Assembly (NCBI RefSeq): GCF_947539375.1
Contig: NZ_OX443569.1
Location: forward strand, 868,001-932,000
DNA: 64,000 nucleotides
From: Lactobacillus isalae
GTDB taxonomy: Bacteria; Bacillota; Bacilli; Lactobacillales; Lactobacillaceae
Direction: 5' to 3'
This document shows, piece after piece, positions 46,868 through 56,227 of the stretch (position 1 is its first letter; each line of letters begins with the position of its first letter). Below the pieces are notes generated by a model that made no database searches, was not told where the DNA came from, and was given only the letters and a program-made list of their open reading frames with translations. A program made the translations under genes and the position numbers.

Positions 46868-47752
46868 TTAGTAACGAACTTTACCTTCAGCAACAGACTT
46901 TAAGTGCTTACCATATGGGCTCTTGCCATAGTGCTTAGCTGCTTCAAGTAATTGATCCTTGTCAATCCAGCCGTGAATATAAGCAATTTCTTCTGGAGCT
47001 GAAACAGAAACGCCTTGACGTTCTTCAATCATCTTAACGTAGTTAGAAGCGTCAACTAAACTTTGCATTGTACCAGTATCAAGCCATGCATAACCACGAC
47101 CCAAAAGTTGTACACCTAAGTTATCGTCTTGTAAGTACATATCGTTTAGACTAGTAATTTCTACTTCCCCACGTGCACTTGGCTTAACTTGAGCAGCCTT
47201 TTCACTTACACCAGCTGGGTAGAAGTAAAGACCAGTAACAGCATAGTTACTCTTAGGTTGTTCTGGTTTTTCTTCGATAGATACAACATTATCATTTTCA
47301 TCAAAACCAATAACACCAAAACGTTCTGGATCATTTACGTAGTAACCAAAGACAGTTGCCTTACCTTTTTGAGCATCTTCAGCAGCATTCTTAAGCAACT
47401 CAGTAAAACCATTACCGTAGAAAATGTTATCACCTAAAACCATGGCACATGCTTCACCGTTAATGAAATCTTCACCTAAGGTAAATGCTTGAGCCAACCC
47501 ATCTGGACTTGGTTGAACCTTGTAAGAAAGGTTAACACCAAATTGTGAACCATCACCTAATAGTTCCTTAAAACGTGGAGTGTCAGCCGGAGTAGAAATA
47601 ACTAAAATATCTTTAATACCGGCTAACATCAAAGTAGATAATGGATAATAAATCATTGGTTTGTCGTAAACTGGCAATAATTGCTTACTAGTTACTAAAG
47701 TCAATGGATATAAACGAGTACCTGAACCGCCTGCTAAAATAATTCCCTTCAT
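46868..47752 (-). CDS. rmlA: Glucose-1-phosphate thymidylyltransferase
   Basis: First enzyme of the pathway, joining dTTP and glucose 1-phosphate to dTDP-glucose. The 294-aa protein starts [18 protein letters not shown], with [17 protein letters not shown] next and LGDNIFYG near 110, all signature nucleotidyltransferase motifs. It follows rmlB by six bases. Confidence 0.97.
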   Translation of the reverse strand: MKGIILAGGSGTRLYPLTLVTSKQLLPVYDKPMIYYPLSTLMLAGIKDILVISTPADTPRFKELLGDGSQFGVNLSYKVQPSPDGLAQAFTLGEDFINGEACAMVLGDNIFYGNGFTELLKNAAEDAQKGKATVFGYYVNDPERFGVIGFDENDNVVSIEEKPEQPKSNYAVTGLYFYPAGVSEKAAQVKPSARGEVEITSLNDMYLQDDNLGVQLLGRGYAWLDTGTMQSLVDASNYVKMIEERQGVSVSAPEEIAYIHGWIDKDQLLEAAKHYGKSPYGKHLKSVAEGKVRY

Positions 47753-47758
47753 GCTGAA

Positions 47759-48796
47759 TTAGTCCTTATCTAAAACTTGCTTCTTACCGTACATTTTGTC
47801 GTAATAGTTTTGGTAGTCACCAGAAATGATGTTTTCCCACCAGTCTTTGTTGTCAAGGTACCATTGGATAGTCTTCTTGATACCATCTTTGAACATAGTT
47901 TCTGGAAGCCAGCCTAATTCGTTATGAATCTTTTCTGGATCGATAGCGTAACGACGGTCATGACCCTTACGGTCAGTAACATGTTCGATTAAGGAGTAAG
48001 GCTTGTCTAAGTAATCACAGATGAGTTTAACAATATCAATGTTAGCCATTTCGTTGTGACCACCAATGTTGTAAACTTCACCAGGCTCACCATTTTCTAA
48101 GATAAGGTCAATTGCGTTGCAGTGATCTTCAACGTAAAGCCAGTCACGAACGTTTTTACCATCACCGTAAACTGGTAATTTTTCATTGTTTAATGCTCTT
48201 TGAATCATCAATGGAATCAATTTTTCTGGGAATTGATATGGACCATAGTTGTTAGAACAACGTGAAATGGTTACTGGCAAACCATAGGTTTTACCGTAGG
48301 CACCAACGAGTAAATCGGCACTAGCCTTACTTGATGAGTAAGGACTTGAAGTATGAAGTGGAGTATCTTCGTGGAAGAAAAGATCTGGACGATCTAATGG
48401 TAAATCACCGTAAACCTCGTCAGTTGAAACTTGGTGGAAACGCTTGATACCGTATTTACGGCAAGCATCCATTAAGACAGAAGTACCGATAATGTTAGTT
48501 TCCAAGAAAATTTCTGGATTTTCAATAGAACGATCAACGTGACTTTCAGCAGCAAAGTTAACTACTACATCAGGCTTTTCTTCTTCGAATAACTTGTAAA
48601 CACCTTCACGGTCACGAATATCTAACTTAACGAACTTGAAGTTAGGGTTATCCATAACATCCTTTAAAGTAGATAAGTTACCCGCATAAGTTAAACTATC
48701 TAAACAGATAATTTCGTAATCAGGATGCTTCTTTAACATGTAAAAAACAAAGTTTGAACCGATAAAACCGGCACCACCAGTAACAATAACTTTCAT
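47759..48796 (-). CDS. rmlB: dTDP-glucose 4,6-dehydratase
   Basis: Extended-SDR enzyme that converts dTDP-glucose to dTDP-4-keto-6-deoxyglucose. The 345-aa protein has the NAD motif VTGGAGFIGSNF, HVDRSIENP, the catalytic QVSTDEVYGDL and YSSSKASAD (Tyr-Lys pair). It is the first gene of rmlB-A-C-D. The order differs from the common A-C-B-D of streptococci. Confidence 0.97.
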   Translation of the reverse strand: MKVIVTGGAGFIGSNFVFYMLKKHPDYEIICLDSLTYAGNLSTLKDVMDNPNFKFVKLDIRDREGVYKLFEEEKPDVVVNFAAESHVDRSIENPEIFLETNIIGTSVLMDACRKYGIKRFHQVSTDEVYGDLPLDRPDLFFHEDTPLHTSSPYSSSKASADLLVGAYGKTYGLPVTISRCSNNYGPYQFPEKLIPLMIQRALNNEKLPVYGDGKNVRDWLYVEDHCNAIDLILENGEPGEVYNIGGHNEMANIDIVKLICDYLDKPYSLIEHVTDRKGHDRRYAIDPEKIHNELGWLPETMFKDGIKKTIQWYLDNKDWWENIISGDYQNYYDKMYGKKQVLDKD

Positions 48797-48829
48797 AATT
48801 AGGTCTGCCTTTCTTTATTCATTACTTAT

Positions 48830-48858
48830 CATATAACATTACGTTACGTCACCTTCAA
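48830..48858 (-). promoter_or_regulatory. rml operon promoter
   Basis: Minus strand TTGAAG, 17-base spacer, TATATG, about 34 bases before the rmlB start. Confidence 0.5.
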
Positions 48859-48886
48859 GAAAATAAGAATTTTTAATTCTATAGAA

Positions 48887-48922
48887 AAAGATCAAGCACT
48901 TAACTTCATGTGCTTGATCTTT
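48887..48922 (-). terminator. Terminator of the MerR-methyltransferase gene
   Basis: Stem AAAGATCAAGCAC / GTGCTTGATCTTT with a ten-base loop just after the stop codon. Confidence 0.85.
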
Positions 48923-48926
48923 GTTA

Positions 48927-50108
48927 CTATTTCTTACAAATAAAGTAACCTGCATCTTTAGTAATGTGGAAACCATCGCTTACTTTATCGTCAACAAAAT
49001 TTTTAAATTCATTATAGTGATCGAGTAAAATCGAATTTTGATTACCATGACAAGATAAGATGTAAGAAATTACCGGCGTAGATTCAGACAATTCAACCGC
49101 ATCTTCATACTTATGACAAGTAACATCAGTAAAATCATGGGATAAAATTTCTATCCCATTGTCTAAGCCAAAGCGATCATATAAATTAGTTGAAGACAAG
49201 ACAATCTCTGGATTAAATTCTTGAACTAAATCAGTAATTTCATGCATATGCCTTTTAGAATAAGTCGAGCAAGCAAAAGAAGCGCCCTTTTTCATTACTC
49301 TCTTTACTTCTTTCAAGGTCTTAGGAATATCGTCACAGTAGAAAAGCATATGGTTAGCAATTACCAAATCAAATGTATTATCCGCACAAGGTATTTTTTG
49401 TGCATCAAATACCGCATATTGAAATTCTGATCTATCCCTAATTTCACTTTTCGCATCAGCTAAGATACCTTCAGAAATATCAGATAAAACAATGGTTAAT
49501 CCTTTTGGAATTCTATCTAGATTTTGTGCCCATAAAGTACCATTACCAGCTCCTAATTCTAGAATCTTCATCCCCGGCTTTAAGTCTAGTTGTCTAAACA
49601 ACCAATGAAACCATCCCTCTTTATTAAGAGAATAATCCCGATGAAGTTTGATTCGCGCAGAAATATTAGAAGCATTTTGGTATTGACTACTTAGGGACTG
49701 ATTCATTGAAGTCAAATGAATCAAGTCTAACATCTTGCTCCAGTCTACTTCTTGCCCTGCCTTCAAAGTGCTACTAGTTGAATCAATGGCTGCAGCAACA
49801 TTTTGCATTTCTTTAAGACGTTCTTCCACTAATCTTTTTTGAATCTGCAGAGAATCAAGTAAAAGCTGCCTGTCTCCTGATCCTAAAGTCATCTCTCGGA
49901 TGTCTGTTAAAGAAAATCCAAGATACTTTAATAGGAGGATTTGTTGCAATTTGGCAAAATCAGTATCAGTGTAGAGTCTTGCACCGCTCGCCGTGTGTGT
50001 TGATGGCTTTAATAAATTTTTTTGATCGTAATAGCGAATTGTACGAATTGAAACATGCGCCTTTTTCGCAAATTCACCGCTTGTATAGTAAGTTGGCATA
50101 GAAAACAT
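48927..50108 (-). CDS. MerR regulator fused to a SAM-dependent methyltransferase
   Basis: The 393-aa protein joins an N-terminal MerR domain (about 5-75: TSGEFAKKAHVSIRTIRYYDQ, a winged helix) and dimerising helix (to about 115) with a class I methyltransferase (about 165-300). The latter shows motif I ILELGAGNGTLW, LSDISEGILADA and DLVIANHMLFYCDD. The fusion suggests that a ligand-sensing regulator acts with small-molecule or rRNA/protein methylation, perhaps as resistance. The target is unknown. The start is uncertain: ATGs at 50108 and 50099 both lack strong ribosome sites. It is single, between terminators. Confidence 0.8.
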   Translation of the reverse strand: MFSMPTYYTSGEFAKKAHVSIRTIRYYDQKNLLKPSTHTASGARLYTDTDFAKLQQILLLKYLGFSLTDIREMTLGSGDRQLLLDSLQIQKRLVEERLKEMQNVAAAIDSTSSTLKAGQEVDWSKMLDLIHLTSMNQSLSSQYQNASNISARIKLHRDYSLNKEGWFHWLFRQLDLKPGMKILELGAGNGTLWAQNLDRIPKGLTIVLSDISEGILADAKSEIRDRSEFQYAVFDAQKIPCADNTFDLVIANHMLFYCDDIPKTLKEVKRVMKKGASFACSTYSKRHMHEITDLVQEFNPEIVLSSTNLYDRFGLDNGIEILSHDFTDVTCHKYEDAVELSESTPVISYILSCHGNQNSILLDHYNEFKNFVDDKVSDGFHITKDAGYFICKK

Positions 50109-50296
50109 CAACTCAATTCTTTAAGTACTAGATTTATTGCAGTTAATATATACTCCTCTATTGTGCTACCCTTTTTAATTTTTTCTCCTCTTAATTCTAA
50201 ATGTCATATTTTTAATATATAATATAGTCAACTTTACAATATAAAATATTGATACTAGGTAATGACATCAGATAGTCAATTGAGAATTAGAGGCAT

Positions 50297-51238
50297 TTAA
50301 TAGGCAATTATTATTCCATTATATGCAAATACACTATCTTTTTTTACTTCATTTTTTATTTTCTCATACTTTTTTATAATTATATTTTGCAAGTCAAATA
50401 ATTCTTCCTTAAAAGTTGTCTTAGTGTTCTTTGAAGAACTTAACTTAACCAAATTTTTATTAATAAAAATTATTACGGAAGTATCATTTATCGTAAATCT
50501 ATTCCCACAAAAATCATCTATTACATTATCTAAATTCAATTCCATATGAGATAATCCCTCTTTAGTAATTCTCGAGTACAAATCATATACACTATAATAA
50601 TCATCAGGAATCTCTTTAAATTCAGGATCGATAATACTTAAACTAATTTGTTTACTATTTGGCTGTATTTTTTTTCTAAAGCTCGAAGCTACAACGAGCT
50701 TATTATTTGAAAAACTAATTCGATTATTGGTTTTTACTTTACCTAACTGATTTACAGCCTTCTTTATTCTGGTGCTAGATACTCTGTTTTCTGATATAGT
50801 TGCTTTTGCTTCTAACCAAAAAACATTTCCGTTTTTATCCCATCCTATAAAATCTGGCCCTCCGGTTTTATTAGCTTTTTTGTATTTGAACGCAAAATGA
50901 TTCATACTTACTAAGTGTAGTTCTTTATAGGCATAAATGACTGTCATTATCATACCAAGTATAAAACTCGTACTAACCTTAAATGACGTCTCCAATTTTA
51001 AAAATGGCGTTAAAGTAAATTGCTCTCTTTCATTAAAAACGCTCTCGATATTAAATAATGGAATAATATTCGTTTTACCTTTATTGATCGCACCTATTAA
51101 ATCAGCAGAGCGATTGGGTATAATTATTTGTAAAGCATTAATATCACTATTTTCTAGTTTAATCCTATTTGTCGAATCACTAATCTTATCTATATAATTA
51201 TCAACATTACTATACATATTACATTCAATCATTTCCAT
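50297..51238 (-). CDS. PD-(D/E)xK nuclease-like hypothetical protein
   Basis: The 313-aa protein contains GGPDFIGWDKNGNVFWLEAKA near residue 132. The spacing of Asp, then E-A-K on a strand, is the core of the PD-(D/E)xK nuclease fold used by restriction and DNA-repair enzymes. The rest of the protein is unfamiliar. It has no signal peptide or membrane helix. It stands alone, beside the sce7726/sce7725/RES operon, in DNA with a very low GC share, so it may be a defence gene. Whether it cuts DNA is not shown. Confidence 0.5.
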   Translation of the reverse strand: MEMIECNMYSNVDNYIDKISDSTNRIKLENSDINALQIIIPNRSADLIGAINKGKTNIIPLFNIESVFNEREQFTLTPFLKLETSFKVSTSFILGMIMTVIYAYKELHLVSMNHFAFKYKKANKTGGPDFIGWDKNGNVFWLEAKATISENRVSSTRIKKAVNQLGKVKTNNRISFSNNKLVVASSFRKKIQPNSKQISLSIIDPEFKEIPDDYYSVYDLYSRITKEGLSHMELNLDNVIDDFCGNRFTINDTSVIIFINKNLVKLSSSKNTKTTFKEELFDLQNIIIKKYEKIKNEVKKDSVFAYNGIIIAY

Positions 51239-51638
51239 TGTTCTCTCTTCTCGATCCTATTATTAAAACAATGTTGTCCTTCTAAATTAAAATTTACTAA
51301 TACTATGTTACCGCCAAAAATTAAACGCTGTTGAAAAAAGAGAAAATAATCTATTATTCGCTACTACAATTGGACTACGAGACTGTTTCATTTTTTATAA
51401 AGAATGTCTAGAAGAAAGAAGCAATCTAATTCTTTACTCAAAGAAAATGTCTGTCTAAACAACAATCTTATTATTGCAATAAAATATTTATCCTAGTGAA
51501 TTCACAGAGAATATAATGTTAAAGAAGACAAAAAATAAAGCAGCCTAGCAACGATCTTGATATCCTAGACTACTTTTTTAAATTTTCGGTGCTTACTTTA
51601 TAGCACTTCATCTATTATTAAATACGCTAGGGTTAAGA
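51239..51638. other. Gene-free stretch, probable decayed sequence
   Basis: No convincing gene. The plus strand has a 42-codon open stretch near 51329-51456 (FATTIGLRDCFIFYKE...) without a start or ribosome site, possibly a remnant. The only clear element is the terminator near its right end. Confidence 0.4.
51536..51580 (-). terminator. Terminator of the sce7726-sce7725-RES operon
   Basis: Minus strand AGTAGTCTAG / CTAGGCTGCT (G-U pairs) followed by TTATTTTTTG, about 60 bases after the RES gene. Confidence 0.6.
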
Positions 51639-52754
51639 TTAATTTACTAATTCTGGATAAGTATTATATCTTACCATTTTAATTTTTAATTCTTCCCTAT
51701 CATTTTTTCTAACTTTAACTTTACTTTCAATTTGTTTATCAAATAACACAACATTAAAATTATTTGGATCACGGTCAACCATTGTACTACTATACTTTAT
51801 ACCCTCAAAATTCAATTGTGCAATCGCACTTAAATATTGAGTTGGAAGATAATCTAAACTTTTATGGTTAGTTCTTATAGGTGTCTCCAATTCTTCTACA
51901 ATAGTATTTATAGTTTCCTTATTTAATTGATATACTTTAGGATAAATAGTATCTAACATGTTAAAAGGTGATAATTTTGCAATTCTAGTCAAATCAACCA
52001 CTTTAATATTTTTCACTATTTCGATTGGGGCTATCACAACTTTATCGTTAAAAGAAGATCTTACTTCTCTAATAGCTATATTTTTCTTACTGGCTAGATA
52101 GAGCATCCCTACTCCTCTTGGATTCATCCTACCATCCCTACTATCCAATATTTTTTTAGGAGGGATAAGCATATCCTTTTCTTCCCTAATATCGTCAAAG
52201 CTATCAACAATTCTCGCTCTGAACAATAAAGAATTCTTCTGTAGCTCTTCAACAGAATATTTCATTATATTAGTCAATAATTCTTTATCTAGGTCTGAAT
52301 TAAAGAAACGATTTCCATGTAAAATATTTTCTTTAAAACTATTCCAATCTTTATTTTTTATGATAGAATAATCTTCTTTAAATTGATTATTGTATAAATC
52401 AGGAATAACTAATGGACTTTTGTATATTGGATCATCTTTATCAAACGAATCTTTTAACAATTCAACTAGCACTGTACGTATCTGATTCTCATTTATATTA
52501 GTTGAAAATATTTGCCAATCATTTTGAATTCGATCAATCAAGGTCTTACCCGTTAAACTACTGTTATCTATACTAGATGTAGTATCATAAAGATTAACTA
52601 AACGCCCCATATCGACTTTTATACTAACAGTATCATCATCCGTATCAAAAATATATTCTCGCCTATTATGAATATCACATTTTTTTAGATTCTTTAAACT
52701 TAATATCCGCATTCTCAAATCTGTATCTTTGAAACAATTAGCACATATTTTCAT
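51639..52754 (-). CDS. RES-domain protein with Cys-containing N-terminal domain
   Basis: The 371-aa protein has a CxxC-x-His/Cys N-terminal module (CANCFKD, KKCDIH) and a helical middle. Its C-terminal RES domain (about 190-350) shows LFRARIVD, then GRMNPRGVGMLYLASKKNIAIREVR and LDYLPTQYLSAIAQ ... GIKYSSTM. The Arg, Glu and Ser landmarks of the family are in order. RES domains are ADP-ribosyltransferase-like; known toxins of the group degrade NAD+. The N-terminal region resembles the HEPN/RES N-terminal domains of conflict systems. It is the third gene of a tight operon with sce7725 and sce7726, where it may be the effector. Confidence 0.7.
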   Translation of the reverse strand: MKICANCFKDTDLRMRILSLKNLKKCDIHNRREYIFDTDDDTVSIKVDMGRLVNLYDTTSSIDNSSLTGKTLIDRIQNDWQIFSTNINENQIRTVLVELLKDSFDKDDPIYKSPLVIPDLYNNQFKEDYSIIKNKDWNSFKENILHGNRFFNSDLDKELLTNIMKYSVEELQKNSLLFRARIVDSFDDIREEKDMLIPPKKILDSRDGRMNPRGVGMLYLASKKNIAIREVRSSFNDKVVIAPIEIVKNIKVVDLTRIAKLSPFNMLDTIYPKVYQLNKETINTIVEELETPIRTNHKSLDYLPTQYLSAIAQLNFEGIKYSSTMVDRDPNNFNVVLFDKQIESKVKVRKNDREELKIKMVRYNTYPELVN

Positions 52755-52758
52755 TTTG

Positions 52759-53649
52759 TTATTCCTTTTTCATCAAGTAGCGATTCATTATTTCAAAATG
52801 ATGCATTAATTCAAGTTTTTTTAGATAACCTAACCCTGAATATTTATCATGCAAATATAAATTTTCAAGTTCTTGTAAACCTACCGAATCATTTTTATCC
52901 TTATCAAAATCTGCAGAAGAATACCATCTATTCATTTCTTCTAATGCTTCATGTAACTTATTAGCCGGATTATACATATCATCATTACTTTTTGATACAA
53001 AATGTTTCAAACGAAGTGCATTATTATCATCAAAATATACTATATGAATTGCAACAGCAAAAGGTGCAAATCCCGAATCCGAATAGTCTTCACCAATTAT
53101 TGAATAATCACCATATCCATAAAAACCTGCACTCTTATATAATTTATGATAATTAGAAAAATTTACATCCGGATATTTTAAATAGTCAGCATTTCTATCC
53201 TTTTTGTCAAAAGAATCCGTAAATACAACTCTAGGCTGCTCTGGTCTTATTATAGCGTTGTAATCTAAATCATACGGAGTAACATTTATAGTTTGAATAT
53301 CATCACAATCTAGTCCTTTAACCGGTGATGTATAAAATAAAAGATCACCTTTATTAAAACCATTTTTTTGATTCTCTAAAACAATTACACTGTTTCTTAA
53401 ATATTCATTACTGTCTATTATACTTTTTAATTTATCTAAATCACTGTATTCACCCACTTGTGGATTACTAATTATATTTAGGACATATTTATTCTCATTA
53501 GAAACCTTAATTAAACTATTAAACGTCCCATTATCTCTAACCGGTTCAATAATTGGTGATATATAACTAGATTGAATTAAATTTTTTTGAATCAATTCTC
53601 TAATTGCTACTAATTCGTACAATTTTCCTCTTAAATATGGGAAATACAT
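52759..53649 (-). CDS. sce7725 family protein
   Basis: The 296-aa protein starts MYFPYLRGKLYELVAIREL, the family opening, and has FYGYGDYSIIGEDYSDSG near 175 and a long helical C-terminus. The family is known mainly for lying next to sce7726 genes; the function is not described. It lies 2 bases after the sce7726 gene and 4 bases before the RES gene, so the three are surely co-translated. It is cytoplasmic with no catalytic motif that I can name. Confidence 0.75.
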   Translation of the reverse strand: MYFPYLRGKLYELVAIRELIQKNLIQSSYISPIIEPVRDNGTFNSLIKVSNENKYVLNIISNPQVGEYSDLDKLKSIIDSNEYLRNSVIVLENQKNGFNKGDLLFYTSPVKGLDCDDIQTINVTPYDLDYNAIIRPEQPRVVFTDSFDKKDRNADYLKYPDVNFSNYHKLYKSAGFYGYGDYSIIGEDYSDSGFAPFAVAIHIVYFDDNNALRLKHFVSKSNDDMYNPANKLHEALEEMNRWYSSADFDKDKNDSVGLQELENLYLHDKYSGLGYLKKLELMHHFEIMNRYLMKKE

Positions 53650-53651
53650 AT

Positions 53652-54491
53652 TTATCCCTCTTTCATTTTTAAAATATTTATTAAAGTTTCTATTTGCTGA
53701 TCTTTGAGTTTAGAAAAATAAATAAGTTCTCTCAATTCTTTTGGACATTCTTTTAATAACGTTGCTTTTCCTTTGAACCTATTTAAATTTCGTTGTTTCA
53801 ATGCGAACGTAACACTCTTCTGTTGTTCACTCACTGACAACGTTGAGAATAAGCGATAATTAGCATCATAATATTTTGATGCACCCACTTTAGGAAGTTC
53901 TCCAAACTTTTCTTTATTAATTTTTTCGAACTCAGGTTTTCTTAATAATTTAAACAAAACTTTGCTGTCCAAATTCTGACTATGTAATTGAGGTTTTCTC
54001 TCTATATGGATTTGATTTCTATTAGTAAGAGTAAATATTCCAACATCTTGATTTACAATTTTTTTAATTTTATTAACGTATTTTTTATCAGTAATTACAT
54101 TAACATATGAAAAAGCTTTGTAATAATCGTCTATTTGTCTATTCAATCTCTGCAAAGTATCCAATTCTGTTTTTATTTCATAAACTTGTGCTTTTCCATT
54201 CATAACAAGGAAATCAGCTATTGAATTTGCAACTGGCACTTCTCTCAAAGCACTGGTTGTATTTGGGCTATGTCTACCTAACACAATATTATTAAGTAAC
54301 TGATTTTTATAGAAATATTCATTCCTATGGTGATTTCCTAAATAAGCATATATATCCTTTATCTGTGTAGCTAAATCCTTAGATGTTATCCCGTATCTTT
54401 CAGTTGCTTTTTCGACATATTTCATCGATTTATATTTCACTAAAGAATCTAATTCTTTTGCAGTAAAGACGCGATTTAATAAGATATCCAC
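53652..54491 (-). CDS. sce7726 family protein, PD-(D/E)xK-like
   Basis: The 279-aa protein has the sce7726 core: NEYFYKNQLLNNIVLGRH, NSIADFLVMNGKAQVYEIKTELDTLQRL. The Asp in ADF and the E-I-K on the next strand resemble a PD-(D/E)xK nuclease core. It starts at a GTG (54491) with GAGGTGA nine bases before it. First gene of the three-gene operon. The nuclease reading is inference from the motif. AT-rich sequence and IS scars around it suggest horizontal transfer. Confidence 0.75.
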   Translation of the reverse strand: MDILLNRVFTAKELDSLVKYKSMKYVEKATERYGITSKDLATQIKDIYAYLGNHHRNEYFYKNQLLNNIVLGRHSPNTTSALREVPVANSIADFLVMNGKAQVYEIKTELDTLQRLNRQIDDYYKAFSYVNVITDKKYVNKIKKIVNQDVGIFTLTNRNQIHIERKPQLHSQNLDSKVLFKLLRKPEFEKINKEKFGELPKVGASKYYDANYRLFSTLSVSEQQKSVTFALKQRNLNRFKGKATLLKECPKELRELIYFSKLKDQQIETLINILKMKEG

Positions 54492-55643
54492 TTGAAATCA
54501 CCTCTATCCTTTTAATTAATTTAAAATACAAATATTAAATAGTTCCTATTAATTCTCTTTGAGTATAAATTATCCTTATATTTTTCCTTTATTAAAGAAT
54601 TCTTCAACTGAAAAACATCTAAAACATAGTAGTGTCACACGAAAACTACTATTTGATATTTTACTAAGTAGTATAAAGTAACATTATTGATAATTTAGCT
54701 TCATTATACAAATAAATCTTATTGCAGTTTTAACTATCCCTTCCTATATAATCTTTGAAGAACCTGTAATCTCTAACTCACCATTTGAATTAATTCAAAT
54801 GCTTCATTTTAAGCGCCAAATCAACAGTCAGCAATTTTCTATTACTTATTTCTTTTGACTCAACTTTTAGATAATTACTAAATTTCTTGTCTAGTTGAGA
54901 TGTCTAATAAATGATATCGTCATTATAAAAAGTTCCTTTAGAAATCTTACTTACTTGGATCCTCATCATTATAACTCCTTGACACAGTATATCGCTCCAA
55001 TTAACTACTATATAACATTAGTATAGCCCACAAAATTCTACTTTCTTTTATATTCTAAATGGTATAACCATACTATTAATAAATTTAATCTCTTGATAAG
55101 ACTAATAATTCGCCGATTATAGTAGCTGCGATTTCTATGTTTACTACGTTATCAAAAAATTTTTTATTGCTTAATTGATGGTACTAGTTATCATTTTAAA
55201 TAACCACTTGCAACTACTATAATCTATAAAGCCACGATTATACTAATAAATACATTTAACGTCAATCTAACTTCTTTATTAGAATAAAAATAGAGGCCAT
55301 AAGCCTCACTGCATTAAATTTTCTGATTCCTCTCTACATCATACAGATGATTACTTACATTCTCTTTTAATAATTGTATTAAATTTCAACTTGATATTGA
55401 AGACCCGAAGATTATTTTTTCTAATTATTTTAAATGAGAATATTAACAGTAGGTATCACAACATATTTATTACTAAATATACTCAGACTTCTTGTTATCA
55501 TTCTACTAATCTTATTTCTAAACCCAAATTGCTTTTTTTCTCTTACGGAAGATTGCTCAATATCTAGCATTGGTCCCAATATATAATATATCGTTCACAA
55601 TATATTAAACTCTAGATCCTCAAAATTCTATGATAGTGCTGAT
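54492..55643. other. Long gene-free, decayed stretch
   Basis: No intact gene. The minus strand at 54790-54970 has a good AAGGAG site and ATG, but the frame closes after seven codons; another frame reads SKISKGTFYNDDIIY, a stop, then TSQLDKKFSNYL, as in a broken small gene. A GAGGC/GCCTC hairpin with a T-rich minus-strand tail lies at about 55285-55310. The rest is AT-rich without signal. Confidence 0.4.
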
Positions 55644-56156
55644 CATATAGCGGAATATTCAGTATTTGATGAATTCAAACTTTAAAAAGATATCATGCAT
55701 AAAGCCATAAATATTATTTTTCAATATTCTCAGAAATCTTATCTCATGTAGTAGATAAAGTACCTTAAAGGCTATCTCACTCAGGAACATGTTGTCTTAG
55801 ACGGCTTAGACTGCAACAAAGATATCGAAAATACATATTGGGTTATGCAAGACTTTATGGTTGTCATTCAGAATAACGATGAAAAGAAAGTTATCCATCT
55901 ACCTCATTCAAAACAAACTGTCGGTAAACAAATGCATCAAACTCTATTAACTTTTAAACGTAATTATTCTGGTGTCCTAAATGGTATTGTCTCAACTTAT
56001 TCTAATGGCTGTCTTGAAGGAGTTAACCGTAAAATTAAACAAATTGAGCGTACTGCTTATGGCTATAGAAATTTTAAACATTTATTAATTAGAATTAGAC
56101 TCGAAGAAAATATTATAAAAGAAAAGGAATCAAACAGCTATTTCTTAGCTGCTTAA
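55644..56156 (+). pseudogene. ISL3-family transposase, decayed 3' part
   Basis: The open part (55766-56156) reads YLTQEHVVLDGLDCNKDIENTY ... YSNGCLEGVNRKIKQIERTAYGYRNF, with the C-terminal catalytic Glu of ISL3 transposases in NGCLEG. Upstream, VFDEFK (near 55660) looks like the first catalytic Asp motif, but stops and frameshifts intervene. The N-terminal third is not recognisable. No inverted repeats were identified. Confidence 0.8.
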
Positions 56157-56227
56157 TTCCTTCTTAAAACTATCCATCAACAGGATTTGCAAAAGAGCCC
56201 TTAATTTCTCATTAACATATTTATCTA

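Noticed and set aside
54611-54624. CATCTAAAAC, like the end of the CRISPR repeat
   Set aside because: Only ten bases match, with no neighbouring repeat core; chance is likely in AT-rich DNA.
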